A DNA stretch of 64,000 nt from Flavobacterium tyrosinilyticum (GTDB taxonomy: Bacteria > Bacteroidota > Bacteroidia > Flavobacteriales > Flavobacteriaceae): the NCBI RefSeq assembly GCF_023656565.1, contig NZ_JAMOKG010000001.1, positions 626,456 through 690,455 on the forward strand. The letters run 5' to 3'. Under the pieces are notes generated by a model. It was not told where the DNA came from, did no database searches, and saw only the letters and a program-made list of their open reading frames with translations. How positions within the stretch are numbered: position 1 is the stretch's first letter; each line of letters opens with the position of its first letter. Shown here piece by piece: positions 51,185 through 60,804 of this stretch. Made by a program: the position numbers and the translations under genes.

Positions 51185-52015
51185 ATGCAGCAAATATTTA
51201 ATTTCATTATAAGAAACAGTAATCGATTGCTGTTTTTGCTGCTTTTAGGTATTTCGTTGACGCTCACAATTCAATCGCATTCTTACCACAGAAGCAGAGT
51301 AATCAGTTCAGCTAATTTTTTAAGCGGAGGTGTTTATGAAAGAATTAATCGTGTAAACGAATATTTGAATTTAAGAGCCGAAAATGATGAACTTGTATTA
51401 GAGAATGCAAGGTTAAAAAGTCTTTTGTTCAATAAAGAAGACACTACCAAAGCACCATTGCCAGATAGCATTAAAGGTGTAAAACCTGCAGATATCGTGG
51501 TATCAAAAGTAATTCATAATACATATAACACACACGAAAACTATATCACTTTAAACTCTGGAAGCAAAGAAGGAGTTAAGCCAGATATGGGAGTTATAAA
51601 CAGTTTAGGTATTATTGGAGTAGTAGACAATACTTCTGCTAACTATTCTACAGTAGTGAGCATTTTGAACATGAAGTCGCATATTAATGCTAAAATCAAA
51701 AAATCTAACCACTTTGGTTCTTTAACTTGGGATGGTAAAAGCACAGGATTTGTTCAGCTAGAAGATGTGCCAAGATTAGCATCAATTAGAAAAGGTGACA
51801 CCATTGTTACCGGAGGACAATCTGTAATTTTCCCTGAAGGAATTAATATCGGAACTGTAGACGTTATATACAAAAAAGAAAACACAAGTTTTTATGTTAT
51901 AAAAGTTAAACTATTTAACGATATGACAAACTTGGGTCATGTATACGTCATCAAAAGTAAAGACAGAGAAGAACTTATTAACTTAGAAAACAAAAACAAA
52001 GAAAAAAATGAATAG
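51185..52015 (+). CDS. mreC: Rod shape-determining protein MreC
   Basis: 276 aa. One N-terminal membrane helix (LLFLLLLGISLTLTIQ), a coiled-coil stretch (YLNLRAENDELVLENARLKSLL), then the beta-rich periplasmic domain (SGSKEGVKPDMGVINSLGIIGVV, IVTGGQSVIFPEGINIGTV). It is a periplasmic scaffold that links MreB/RodZ to PBP2. Its end overlaps mreD by 8 bases. Confidence 0.95.
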   Translation: MQQIFNFIIRNSNRLLFLLLLGISLTLTIQSHSYHRSRVISSANFLSGGVYERINRVNEYLNLRAENDELVLENARLKSLLFNKEDTTKAPLPDSIKGVKPADIVVSKVIHNTYNTHENYITLNSGSKEGVKPDMGVINSLGIIGVVDNTSANYSTVVSILNMKSHINAKIKKSNHFGSLTWDGKSTGFVQLEDVPRLASIRKGDTIVTGGQSVIFPEGINIGTVDVIYKKENTSFYVIKVKLFNDMTNLGHVYVIKSKDREELINLENKNKEKNE

Positions 52016-52514
52016 CGCTCTGTTAGTCAATATTTTTCGATTTATTATGTTACTGGCAGTTCAGATTGTTATTTTCAACAATATGAATTTCTTAGGATAT
52101 ATAAGTCCTTTCCCGTATATCTTGTATATCATTCTATACCCTGTAAACAGCAATAAAGCAGGATTAATAATTTCTAGTTTTTTACTTGGACTTACAATGG
52201 ATATGTTCTGCAATTCTGGAGGTATACATGCAACTGCATGCGTTATATTAGCGTATTATAGACCCTATATTTTTAAATTTTCTTTTGGTCTGAGTTATGA
52301 ATATCAAACTATTAAACTAAACGAATCTTTAACACCAGAACGATTTTCATTTATACTGGTTTCGGTTTTAATGCATCATATTGTATTATTTGTTTTAGAG
52401 GCATTTCAATTCAAATTTATCTGGGACATTTTACTCCGAACCTTATTTAGTTCTATCTTTACTATAATCACCTCAATAATAATAATTTATCTTATTAAGC
52501 CCAATAAACGATGA
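52008..52514 (+). CDS. mreD: Rod shape-determining protein MreD
   Basis: 168 aa integral membrane protein with about five helices (FIMLLAVQIVIFNNMNF, ILYIILYPVNSNKAGLIISSFLLGL, HIVLFVLEAF, IFTIITSIIIIYLI). The low sequence conservation is normal for MreD. It overlaps mreC by 8 bases and pbp2 by 4, so the three are translationally coupled. Confidence 0.88.
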   Translation: MNSALLVNIFRFIMLLAVQIVIFNNMNFLGYISPFPYILYIILYPVNSNKAGLIISSFLLGLTMDMFCNSGGIHATACVILAYYRPYIFKFSFGLSYEYQTIKLNESLTPERFSFILVSVLMHHIVLFVLEAFQFKFIWDILLRTLFSSIFTIITSIIIIYLIKPNKR

Positions 52515-54484
52515 GAAAAGTCTTGCTGCCCACTATAATTATTATTGCAGCGTCTTTGCTAGTGATTAGGATTTTTTACCTGCAAATTATTGATGATTCT
52601 TTTAAATTGAAATCGGAAAATAATGCGATAAAAAAAGTATACGACTATCCTGAAAGAGGTTATATTTATGATCGTAACGGAAAACTTCTTGTTGCGAATC
52701 AGGCTTCTTATGACATCATGGTTATTCCGAGAGACATTAAAAAAGATTTAAATATTGCCGAATTTTGCGCTCTTCTAAATATTACTGAAGAAGAATATCA
52801 TAAACGCGTTGAAAAGGCAAAAGTATATAGTCCTAGGCTTCCTTCTGTTTTCTTATCTCAGCTAAATAAAAATGAATTTGCTGCTTTTCAGGAAAAAATC
52901 AGAAAATATGATGGTTTCTATTTCCAGAAAAGATCACTTCGTGATTATGAAGTAGATTATGGAGCAAATATTTTTGGTTTTATTACACAGGTTAACGAAA
53001 AACAGATTGAAAAAAATCCTTACTACAATAGTGGAGATTTAATTGGAAAACAAGGTGTAGAACAAAGTTATGAAGAAATTTTACGCGGAATAAAAGGTGT
53101 AAAATATATTCAAAAAGACAAATACAACCGAGAAATTGGTGCTTATAAAGAAGGAAAATATGACACCATCGCCGTAGCTGGAGAAGATATCAATTTAACT
53201 ATTGATGCTGAACTTCAAAAATATGGTGAAGAATTGATGATTAATAAGCGAGGAGGAATTGTCGCGCTTGAACCTAAATCTGGAGAAATTCTAGCATTGG
53301 TTACTGCACCTTCTTATGATCCAGGTATTTTAGTAGGTCGCCAGAGATCTAAAAATTATACGCTTTTATATAACGATTCTATTTCAAAACCATTATACGA
53401 CAGAGGACTTTTAGCAGAGTATCCTCCAGGCTCTCCATTCAAAATCCTGACTGGTTTAGTTGCACTTCAAGAAGGGGTGGTAAATGAGCAGACTACTTTT
53501 ATGTGTCATCACGGATTTAGTTATGGTGGAGGCCGATTCATGAAGTGTCACGGTTTTGGTCCACATCAATTGCATAACGGAATTTACAATTCTTGCAACA
53601 CTTATTTTGGACAAGCCTATATGCTTACCATCAATAAGTACAAAGATCCTGGCCAAGCTGTTGATGTTTGGAGCAGTCACGTAAAAAGTTTCGGTTTAGG
53701 ACAATTTATGGGATATGATTTACCAATTGGAAAACGAGGTAATATTCCAACTTCTAAAACCTATAAAAGAATTTATCCTAACGGAGGATGGAGAAGCTCA
53801 ACCATTGTATCCAATGCAATTGGCCAAGGAGAGGTCTTAATGACACCTATTCAATTGGCCAACATGATGGCGACTGTTGCAAATCAGGGTTATTATTATA
53901 CTCCTCATATCATTAAAAAAATTGAAGGAGAAAAAATCGACGAAAAGTTCACTACAAAACACGTGACTACGGTTGATCAAAAATATTTCCCACCAGTTAT
54001 CAGCGGACTGTTTGATGTTTACAACAAAGGTACCGCTTACAGCTTAAGAGTAGAAGGAATCGATATTTGCGGAAAAACAGGTACTGCCGAGAACTTTGCC
54101 AAAATAAATGGCAAAAGAACGCAGCTTAAAGACCACTCTATATTTGTTGCTTTTGCCCCAAAAGACAATCCAAAAATTGCTATTGCGGTTATGATTGAAA
54201 ATGGAGGTTTTGGAGCAACAGTTGCGGGTCCGATAGCGAGTTTAATGATTGAAAAATATCTAAGAAAGAAGATTACAAGAACAGACCTAGAAGTAAGAGT
54301 ATTAAACAAAAGCTTACTTTCGGAATATGCTAAATTAGGAGGAATAAGCGAGGCTCTTAAAATCGAATCTGTTCCAAAAGACTCTGTTTTACAAGCTAAA
54401 ATTGTAAAACCAAAAGCACCAGTTACAACGGCACCAAAAACTGAAGTTAAAAAAACAGCAGTAGACACAACTAAGAAAAACTAA
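52511..54484 (+). CDS. mrdA: Penicillin-binding protein 2 (elongation transpeptidase)
   Basis: 657 aa. N-terminal helix, the PBP dimerisation domain (YPERGYIYDRNGKLLVANQ) and the transpeptidase domain with SPFK as the active-site SxxK (YPPGSPFKILTGLVAL), SCN as SxN (YNSCNTYFG) and CGKTGTAEN as KTG. It cross-links peptidoglycan during elongation, together with RodA. A Lys/Thr/Pro-rich tail of about 40 residues (VKPKAPVTTAPKTEVKKTA) is a local addition. Confidence 0.95.
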   Translation: MRKVLLPTIIIIAASLLVIRIFYLQIIDDSFKLKSENNAIKKVYDYPERGYIYDRNGKLLVANQASYDIMVIPRDIKKDLNIAEFCALLNITEEEYHKRVEKAKVYSPRLPSVFLSQLNKNEFAAFQEKIRKYDGFYFQKRSLRDYEVDYGANIFGFITQVNEKQIEKNPYYNSGDLIGKQGVEQSYEEILRGIKGVKYIQKDKYNREIGAYKEGKYDTIAVAGEDINLTIDAELQKYGEELMINKRGGIVALEPKSGEILALVTAPSYDPGILVGRQRSKNYTLLYNDSISKPLYDRGLLAEYPPGSPFKILTGLVALQEGVVNEQTTFMCHHGFSYGGGRFMKCHGFGPHQLHNGIYNSCNTYFGQAYMLTINKYKDPGQAVDVWSSHVKSFGLGQFMGYDLPIGKRGNIPTSKTYKRIYPNGGWRSSTIVSNAIGQGEVLMTPIQLANMMATVANQGYYYTPHIIKKIEGEKIDEKFTTKHVTTVDQKYFPPVISGLFDVYNKGTAYSLRVEGIDICGKTGTAENFAKINGKRTQLKDHSIFVAFAPKDNPKIAIAVMIENGGFGATVAGPIASLMIEKYLRKKITRTDLEVRVLNKSLLSEYAKLGGISEALKIESVPKDSVLQAKIVKPKAPVTTAPKTEVKKTAVDTTKKN

Positions 54485-54499
54485 GAAAGATTATTTCAA

Positions 54500-55735
54500 A
54501 TGAAAAATCAAAGTGTAAAAAATAATATTGATTGGATAAGTGTCTTTATCTACATTGCGCTGGTAACTTTAGGTTGGCTTAATATTTACTCGTCTTCCTT
54601 ATTATCAACAGATGGCACTTATCAAAAACAGCTGATTTTTATTTGCTGTACAATTCCTTTGATATTTGTTGTGCTCTTTGTTGATGGTAAATTCTATGAA
54701 AAATATGCTAGTATCATATTTGGAGTTTCTTTATTATCTCTTGCCGGATTGTTTCTCTTTGGAAAAACAATTGCCGGACAGCGATGCTGGTACGCCATCG
54801 GAAGTTTTACTTTGCAGCCTTCTGAGTTTGCAAAAGCTGCGACATCATTGGCTTTGGCCAAATATTTAAGCGACACACAGATCAACTTAAAAGAAACCAA
54901 TAGACAAATTCAGGCTTTAGCCATTATGCTATTACCTGTACTACTTATTTTACCGCAGCCAGATCCTGGAAGTGCTTTAATTTATAGTGCATTTATTCTT
55001 GTTCTATATCGAGAAGGCTTACCTTCTTGGTATGTTTGGACAGCATTTATAACAATTATCCTCTTTGTTCTTACTTTGGTTTTAGAACCATACGCTGTTA
55101 TCGCAATGGCTTTTGTGGTTTTGGCAATCATACATTTTAAAGGCAGGGCGGTAGATCGAAATATTATCTTAAGCGGTATCTTATTAGTTTTAATCTCAGG
55201 ATTTGTTTTCTCTGTAGATTATGTATTTGATAACGTTTTTAAACAACACCACAGAGACCGTTTCAATATTTTACTTGGTAAAACTGTAGATATGAAAGGT
55301 ATTGGATACAATACCAATCAGTCTGAAATTGCAATTGGATCTGGCGGATGGATTGGAAAAGGCTTCCTAGAAGGAACTCAAACCAAAGGAGGATTTGTTC
55401 CTGAACAACACACCGATTATATTTTTACAACTGTGGGTGAAGAATGGGGATTTGCAGGTTCGTTTGTCGTTATTTTACTTTTCGTTAGTTTATTGCTTAG
55501 AGTAATTTATTTGGCAGAAAGACAGAAGACAAAGTTTAGCCGGGTTTATGGCTATTGCGTCGCCGCAATTCTATTTATACACTTCTTTGTAAATATTGCG
55601 ATGGTAATTGGAATTTTCCCTACAATTGGTGTTCCTCTGCCGTTCTTTTCATACGGAGGCTCTGGACTCTGGGGATTCACCATTTTGCTGTTTATTTTCC
55701 TTAAAATGGATGCAAACAAAGTGAATGAGTGGTAA
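54500..55735 (+). CDS. rodA: RodA peptidoglycan glycosyltransferase
   Basis: 411 aa SEDS protein with about ten membrane helices. Family residues: IAGQRCWYAIGSFTLQPSEFAK, LPQPDPGSALIY, QHTDYIFTTVGEEWGF (containing the catalytic Asp) and FPTIGVPLPFFSYGGSG. It polymerises lipid II with PBP2. It begins 16 bases after the PBP2 gene and ends the cluster. Confidence 0.97.
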   Translation: MKNQSVKNNIDWISVFIYIALVTLGWLNIYSSSLLSTDGTYQKQLIFICCTIPLIFVVLFVDGKFYEKYASIIFGVSLLSLAGLFLFGKTIAGQRCWYAIGSFTLQPSEFAKAATSLALAKYLSDTQINLKETNRQIQALAIMLLPVLLILPQPDPGSALIYSAFILVLYREGLPSWYVWTAFITIILFVLTLVLEPYAVIAMAFVVLAIIHFKGRAVDRNIILSGILLVLISGFVFSVDYVFDNVFKQHHRDRFNILLGKTVDMKGIGYNTNQSEIAIGSGGWIGKGFLEGTQTKGGFVPEQHTDYIFTTVGEEWGFAGSFVVILLFVSLLLRVIYLAERQKTKFSRVYGYCVAAILFIHFFVNIAMVIGIFPTIGVPLPFFSYGGSGLWGFTILLFIFLKMDANKVNEW

Positions 55736-55791
55736 GTGTTTAAAATATTCAATTTTTAAATGCCAAATTCCAAGTAGAATAATTATAATAC

Positions 55792-55835
55792 AAAAGCTGT
55801 AATTATGTTTTAAAAAACTAATTACAGCTTTTTTT
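55792..55835 (+). terminator. rodA terminator
   Basis: AAAGCTGTAATTA / TAATTACAGCTTT with a T7 tail. Confidence 0.88.
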
Positions 55836-55932
55836 GATTTTACACTTAAGCTATTAACTTCGATTTTATCTGCTAACTAATTATATCGCATATCATATCA
55901 TGGAAACGCCGATAATAACTTTACCGACAAGC

Positions 55933-55967
55933 AAAAAAAATCCGAAGTTTAAGCTTCGGATTTTTTT
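55933..55967. terminator. Bidirectional terminator before the DedA gene
   Basis: A8, TCCGAAG / CTTCGGA, T7; mainly for the minus-strand DedA gene, and a second barrier to rodA read-through. Confidence 0.88.
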
Positions 55968-55980
55968 ATTTACTTTAAGA

Positions 55981-56661
55981 TTATATTTGTTCCTTTGGTG
56001 TCTTTTTAAATAGTTTAACTAGAACCGGGAACGTTGAGATTATAACTATAATGATAATAATGTATTCAATATGTTTCTTTAAATCTATGCCTTGCTTCAA
56101 GAAAATGCCATATAGATAATGTCCTGCAAAAATTAAAATAAACGACCAAAGAAAAGAACTCAAGATATTGTAAAACATAAACTTCTTTCTATCCATCGAT
56201 ACAATACCCGCAACAATTGGAGCAAAGGTTCTGAAAATTGGAAGGAAACGTGCGTAAATAATTGCTTTTCCACCATATTTTTCAAAGAAATCTTTTGACT
56301 GCAACAGATATTTCTTCTTGAACCAGAATGTATCTTCTTTTTTGAATAAATAATAACCGCTTTTTGCGCCAAACCAATAACCAGTCATATTACCTAAAAC
56401 TCCCATTATAGCAACTGAAGTAGCAAGCAGAAAGACATTTATAAAATCATTTGGAATAGAGGCAACATTCTCAACTAGATCACGGCTGTAAATACCTGCC
56501 AAAAAAAGCAAACTATCTCCAGGCAGAAAAAAACCTGCAAAAAGTCCTGTTTCGGCAAAAACGATAAACAGAACAATAAACAACCCAATCTGAAAACCTC
56601 CAACGCTTAAAGTAATATAAAATTCAGGGTTTAGTAACTGGGTCCATTCAAAATTATTCAT
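55981..56661 (-). CDS. DedA-family membrane protein
   Basis: 226 aa from the ATG at 56661; a TTG version to 56703 adds 14 residues that overlap a likely promoter (TACTTTCA). Family motifs: FAETGLFAGFFLPGDSLLF, NMTGYWFGAKSGYYLF, YGGKAIIYARFLPIFRTFAPIVAGIVSM. About five membrane segments. DedA proteins are thought to scramble or flip lipids such as undecaprenyl phosphate or phosphatidylethanolamine. Confidence 0.9.
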   Translation of the reverse strand: MNNFEWTQLLNPEFYITLSVGGFQIGLFIVLFIVFAETGLFAGFFLPGDSLLFLAGIYSRDLVENVASIPNDFINVFLLATSVAIMGVLGNMTGYWFGAKSGYYLFKKEDTFWFKKKYLLQSKDFFEKYGGKAIIYARFLPIFRTFAPIVAGIVSMDRKKFMFYNILSSFLWSFILIFAGHYLYGIFLKQGIDLKKHIEYIIIIIVIISTFPVLVKLFKKTPKEQI

Positions 56662-56756
56662 AAAAGGGGAATTGGTTATCTTATAAGTTCGTGAAAGTAA
56701 CAATAATTTAGCTTAACCACAATAAAATACGGTATTTTAAACATAAATTAACTATT

Positions 56757-56788
56757 AAAAAAAGCCCAAACTAATCGTCTGGGCTTTC
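56757..56788 (-). terminator. Terminator after the HMA-domain gene
   Basis: Minus-strand AAAGCCCA / TGGGCTTT stem with A/T tracts. Confidence 0.8.
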
Positions 56789-56795
56789 CTTTACA

Positions 56796-57137
56796 TTATT
56801 CTCTTACATACTTGCAACAGCTATGTAAGTTATCATAATCTGCAGATGTCGCCTTAACTTCCTTAGTATCATGACCTGCCTTTGCAATCGCTTTGTTTAA
56901 ATCTGAAGGGGAACATTTTTCTTCGTTTAAAATAACCGAAAGCTGATGAGAACTTACATCCCAACTTGCAGTTTTCACACCTGGAACTCCATAAGCCGCT
57001 TTTTCAATTCGTTTCTTGCATTGTTCGCAGTTACCATTTACTTCTGTTGTATATTTTAAGTTCTTATTTTTCTTCGTCTGAGCCTGAGCCGAAAAACCTA
57101 AAAAAACCATCATTGCGATTAAAACTATCTTATTCAT
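56796..57137 (-). CDS. Secreted heavy-metal-associated (HMA) domain protein
   Basis: 113 aa. Signal peptide (ends FSAQAQ), then one HMA fold with the metal site NCEQCKKRIEKAA (CxxC), strand and helix as in CopZ/Atx1, and the late pair LHSCCKYVRE. It probably binds Cu(I) or a similar metal in the periplasm. It is 54 bases from the TonB receptor stop and on the same strand, so they form one unit. Confidence 0.87.
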   Translation of the reverse strand: MNKIVLIAMMVFLGFSAQAQTKKNKNLKYTTEVNGNCEQCKKRIEKAAYGVPGVKTASWDVSSHQLSVILNEEKCSPSDLNKAIAKAGHDTKEVKATSADYDNLHSCCKYVRE

Positions 57138-57191
57138 TGTATTTATTTTTATTGTTATTGAAATTGATTTTTGATATTGTTATTGATATTG

Positions 57192-59198
57192 TTATTTAAT
57201 TTTAAACCTTAATCCGGCATAATACATCTGTCCAAAAATTGGAGCGTATGCTATCGATGCATCAAAATTAGGTCCAAAAGGATCGTTTGCTCCTAAAATT
57301 GCTTTTTGCTGCTTATAATTTCCAATATTCTCCCCTCCTACATACACCTCAAAAACCGATGAAAAAACACGAGTTACCTGAGCATTCATCACGCCATAAG
57401 CTGGTGAAAAATCAGGAAATTGATCTTCTGCAGGATTTGTTGCCGTATAAGGCAATTGCTGTTTTCCTGACCAATTATACGTAAAGTCAAACCTCCATTG
57501 TTTATCATTATTCATCGTTGTTTCGTATTCTAAATTTCCTAAGAAACGATGTTTAGCCTGAAGCGGACGCTGGAATGTCCCTCTTAAATAGTCAGTTTGG
57601 ATATCGTAATATTTGTAAGCTGTTCTCAAATTTAAATTATGAATCAATTCATAATTAAACTCTACTTGAAGGCTGTTTGCAAAAGAACTTCCTTTCAAAT
57701 CATAAAACAAAACTTGTTGCGGGCTTTGCATTACATCTACAACTGCTTGATTTTGGAAATCGGTGCGGTAAAAATCAAAACCTGCATCGGCATTTTTATT
57801 GAAAAGACGGAATTTCTGTGAGAAACTCACGCCATAATTCCAAGCAATCTCTGGATTTAAACCGTATACTTTTCCACTAGAATCTAAAATCGAAAATGTT
57901 CTTGAACTGGCAAAAAGCTGCTGATTCTCGGCAAAAATATTGGCAGAACGTTTCCCTCTTCCCGCAGAAAAACGAACTACTCCATTTTTCCAAGGATTAT
58001 ATCTCATGTGTAATCTTGGTGTAACAAAAAATCCTAATCGGTTATGATTATCTACTCTTCCTCCTAAAATCAAACTAAAATTGTCTGTATTATCGTAAGT
58101 GTACTCAAAGAAAGCTCCAACCGAATTATCAATTCTACCCACATCTGTTAAATTGACAAACTCCTGATATTGATCGTAAGTAAAATTCAGACCAGTAGTA
58201 AACTTGTGCATGGTGTTATTAATAATCGAATTGAAAATCAAATTAGAATAAAAACTATTTTGTTTGATATCGTATTGATTTAAACCATAATAAGAATCTT
58301 GTTTATGACTATTAAAAGCATTTTGAAAACCAATACTTTGATAAGGCATATCTTTAAACACATATCCGATTTTTGTTGAAACATCAAAACGTTCTGTATT
58401 AATTTCAGACCCCCAGTGGTTAGTTGTGCCTCGATCGCGATCTTTATCAAAATCAACTTCTCCTGTTTGTTTTTTATCATTCATATATCTGAAATTGATA
58501 AAACTAACCAATCCGCTTTCTGGATCGTAATATTGGTAACGGTTTAAAACATTGATTTGTTTTCCTAACGGATTATCTAAAAAACCATCATTGTTCATGT
58601 CGTTTTTGGCTACACGCGCATTTCCATGAACAAACAAACTTGTTGCCCATTTATCTGATAATTTTTTATTGAAATGAGTATTCAATTCAAAACGAGAATC
58701 GGTTGAACCATAAGCATTCAAGAAAAACGGAATATCGTTTAAAGGTTTTAAAAGCTCCGTATTGATTTGACCTGAAATACTTTCGTATCCATTTATAACA
58801 CTTCCCGCTCCTTTGGTAATCTGAACACTTTCGATCCAAGTTCCGGGAGTAAATGACAATCCGTAAGCTTGAGAAGCTCCTCGAACAGAAGGAATATTCT
58901 CTTCTGTAATCATTAAGTAAGGACTCGTCAATCCAAGCATTTTAATTTGCTTAGTTCCTGTTAAAGCGTCAGAAAAATTGACATCGATTGATGGATTGGT
59001 TTCAAAGCTTTCTGCCAAATTACAACAAGCCGCTTTAAGCAGTTCTTTACTAGTAATTACAGAAGTATTGGCTGTTAACGTATAGGATTTTTTAATTCCT
59101 TTTTGCTTTTTAGTGATTTTTACCTCTTCTAAATCTTCTTGCGAAAACACAGATACAGAAAGCAAAAACGCTACAAAAAGCATTATATTTTTTTGCAT
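57192..59198 (-). CDS. TonB-dependent receptor, probably for copper or another metal
   Basis: 668 aa. Signal peptide (ends VSVFSQ), plug domain (ELLKAACCNLAESFETNPSIDV, QIKMLGLTSPYLMITEENIP, VQITKGAGSVINGYESISGQI) and a barrel ending AGLRFKIK. The paired Cys in ACCNLAESF is a mark of this subfamily. The adjacent HMA and HYC_CC_PP genes point to a metal, perhaps copper. No SusD is present. The substrate assignment is inferred from neighbours. Confidence 0.88.
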   Translation of the reverse strand: MQKNIMLFVAFLLSVSVFSQEDLEEVKITKKQKGIKKSYTLTANTSVITSKELLKAACCNLAESFETNPSIDVNFSDALTGTKQIKMLGLTSPYLMITEENIPSVRGASQAYGLSFTPGTWIESVQITKGAGSVINGYESISGQINTELLKPLNDIPFFLNAYGSTDSRFELNTHFNKKLSDKWATSLFVHGNARVAKNDMNNDGFLDNPLGKQINVLNRYQYYDPESGLVSFINFRYMNDKKQTGEVDFDKDRDRGTTNHWGSEINTERFDVSTKIGYVFKDMPYQSIGFQNAFNSHKQDSYYGLNQYDIKQNSFYSNLIFNSIINNTMHKFTTGLNFTYDQYQEFVNLTDVGRIDNSVGAFFEYTYDNTDNFSLILGGRVDNHNRLGFFVTPRLHMRYNPWKNGVVRFSAGRGKRSANIFAENQQLFASSRTFSILDSSGKVYGLNPEIAWNYGVSFSQKFRLFNKNADAGFDFYRTDFQNQAVVDVMQSPQQVLFYDLKGSSFANSLQVEFNYELIHNLNLRTAYKYYDIQTDYLRGTFQRPLQAKHRFLGNLEYETTMNNDKQWRFDFTYNWSGKQQLPYTATNPAEDQFPDFSPAYGVMNAQVTRVFSSVFEVYVGGENIGNYKQQKAILGANDPFGPNFDASIAYAPIFGQMYYAGLRFKIK

Positions 59199-59316
59199 AA
59201 AAAATGATTTTAATGTTGAAATAGAATTACATTATTGCATTCTGCGCAAAGCAAAAGCAATTAAAATGTAAATACGAAGTCTTAATCAAGACTTGTAGTG
59301 CATCTTAACATTAAAA

Positions 59317-59715
59317 TCAGGAATAGAAAATATACTGATGGTATAATTTAAATAAGGGGGGCGCATTCGCATCAGCATAATACGAAAGAACTTCTTTCTT
59401 TTTAAAATTTGGAATTTCTAAAAAGACAAGAGGCTTATAATCTTGTATAACTGCTGGGAAAGCAAATTGAAAAAAGAAGAATTTGATTGTCGCATCATCT
59501 GATTTCTTTTCGAAATGAACAACTTTGTCTTTACAACAAGAGTTCTTTTTCTCTTTAGACCCGCAGCATTTCTTTTCAACAACAGGTTCTGCGGTAGTTT
59601 TTAATGAAACAGAAGCAATTTCTCCTCCACAATAGTGCACATCAAAAGCAAACCCAATATTGGAAACCAATAAAAGGAACGCCAAAAACAGACCTGTACA
59701 CTTTTTCAAATTCAT
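59317..59715 (-). CDS. HYC_CC_PP-family protein
   Basis: 132 aa. The three name-giving motifs are seen: VHYCGGEI after the signal peptide, CCGSKEKKNSCC in the middle, and ANAPPLFKLYHQYIFYS at the end. The Cys-rich centre could bind metal. The family has no proven function, but it is regularly found next to TonB receptors and HMA proteins as here. Confidence 0.85.
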   Translation of the reverse strand: MNLKKCTGLFLAFLLLVSNIGFAFDVHYCGGEIASVSLKTTAEPVVEKKCCGSKEKKNSCCKDKVVHFEKKSDDATIKFFFFQFAFPAVIQDYKPLVFLEIPNFKKKEVLSYYADANAPPLFKLYHQYIFYS

Positions 59716-59761
59716 ACTGCAAAGCTATTCAAAAACTGTTGATAAAAAACTAAATGAATTG

Positions 59762-60208
59762 TTATTTTTTAGATTTCTGGAGCTGATAGTAAAATCCAGG
59801 AATAAACAATAACACCAAAATTGGCTGAACTATAAATCTTCTCACATAAAAAAGAAGCCAACTGCCATCTGGAAAAAAATTAAGTATTATATAAAATAAA
59901 CTCAATAGCACAAACAAAAAGGAGGCATAAACAAATGAGCTAAACTTAAAAATATCACGATCTTGAAATAAGACATAAATCAGTAAAAGTGACAAAGCAG
60001 AGTTTAGAAAATAACGAAGAAAAAGCGACCCGAAAAGTTTTAAAGTTTCCACTTCAGGATAAGGACTCGAATGGAAATCAGATTCAAAGTATCTCAGAAA
60101 AGGATCATAAAACAAATTTCTTTCAAATGTCCTAATCAAAGCAAAACCTATTATCACAACAATTGCTATAAAGATTTTAAATTTATTCTCTTTTAAATTA
60201 TTTAGCAT
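59762..60208 (-). CDS. Exosortase F system-associated membrane protein
   Basis: 148 aa from the ATG at 60208, which overlaps the xrtF stop by 11 bases; a start at 60253 is also possible. Four or so membrane helices (IFIAIVVIIGFALIRTF, FLNSALSLLLIYVLF, YASFLFVLLSLFYIIL, FIVQPILVLLFIPGFYYQL) with the pattern FYDPFLRYF between the first two. Position right after xrtF and the membrane layout fit the partner protein of the XrtF system. Confidence 0.82.
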   Translation of the reverse strand: MLNNLKENKFKIFIAIVVIIGFALIRTFERNLFYDPFLRYFESDFHSSPYPEVETLKLFGSLFLRYFLNSALSLLLIYVLFQDRDIFKFSSFVYASFLFVLLSLFYIILNFFPDGSWLLFYVRRFIVQPILVLLFIPGFYYQLQKSKK

Positions 60209-60734
60209 ATTTTGAAAATCTATTAATCCAGAAAACCCATAAAATAAAAACATAACCGTAAATCACCAATGGAAAGAAAGTACCATGTAAAAATCGGGTA
60301 TAATGAGGAAAGTTATATACGAGGACAATCAAAATCGCAATTCTTAGAACATTTAATATATATAGAGACACAAGTCCAAAAAGTATAAACAATACTGTTT
60401 TTTTTAAGCTTCTCGAAAAAGCAGCTACAAACGACACAAAAAGTATCATTACGCTAACAGCATTACATCCCTCTGTTATACGGGCTATGAATTTGCCATT
60501 TAAAATAATCTCCTGCCACGGATTTTGTGAACTTTTCTGAATTATGATATCATAATTAAAAAGTTTTAGCAATTGTTCTGCATTTTGCCCGGCCATCATT
60601 GTCGCACCATCAAGTTCCTCGGCTTCATAGGTATTTAAATAAAACTTATACAGCAGTGTAAGAACAATATAGGTAAGAAAAAAGACGCTTACAAAAATTA
60701 AGAATGGCTTAAACTGGACTAAATATTTTTTCAA
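60198..60734 (-). CDS. xrtF: Exosortase XrtF
   Basis: 178 aa, multi-pass. The catalytic triad of exosortases is present: Cys in TEGCNAVSVM, Arg in LNVLRIAIL and His in FLHGTFFP. The short length is typical of XrtF of Flavobacteria. It is thought to cleave and anchor proteins with a sorting tail, analogous to sortases. The start codon is TTG, with a promoter so close that the leader may be about seven bases. Confidence 0.9.
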   Translation of the reverse strand: MKKYLVQFKPFLIFVSVFFLTYIVLTLLYKFYLNTYEAEELDGATMMAGQNAEQLLKLFNYDIIIQKSSQNPWQEIILNGKFIARITEGCNAVSVMILFVSFVAAFSRSLKKTVLFILFGLVSLYILNVLRIAILIVLVYNFPHYTRFLHGTFFPLVIYGYVFILWVFWINRFSKYAK

Positions 60735-60747
60735 GAGATTTTTTTTT

Positions 60748-60755
60748 CAAATTTA
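60748..60755 (-). promoter_or_regulatory. xrtF promoter element
   Basis: Minus-strand TAAATTTG, perfect TAnnTTTG, 13 bases before the TTG start; an almost leaderless mRNA is implied. Confidence 0.55.
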
Positions 60756-60780
60756 TGTATTTTTTGAGTTCAGCTTTAAA

Positions 60781-60788
60781 TACTTTTG
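60781..60788 (+). promoter_or_regulatory. Promoter element of the GAF/fRMsr gene
   Basis: TACTTTTG, perfect TAnnTTTG, 16 bases before the ATG, divergent from xrtF. Confidence 0.6.
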
Positions 60789-60804
60789 TATAAATTTTTA
60801 CATT

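Noticed and set aside
54037..54468. 143-codon frame opposite the PBP2 gene
   Set aside because: Antisense shadow of the transpeptidase domain.
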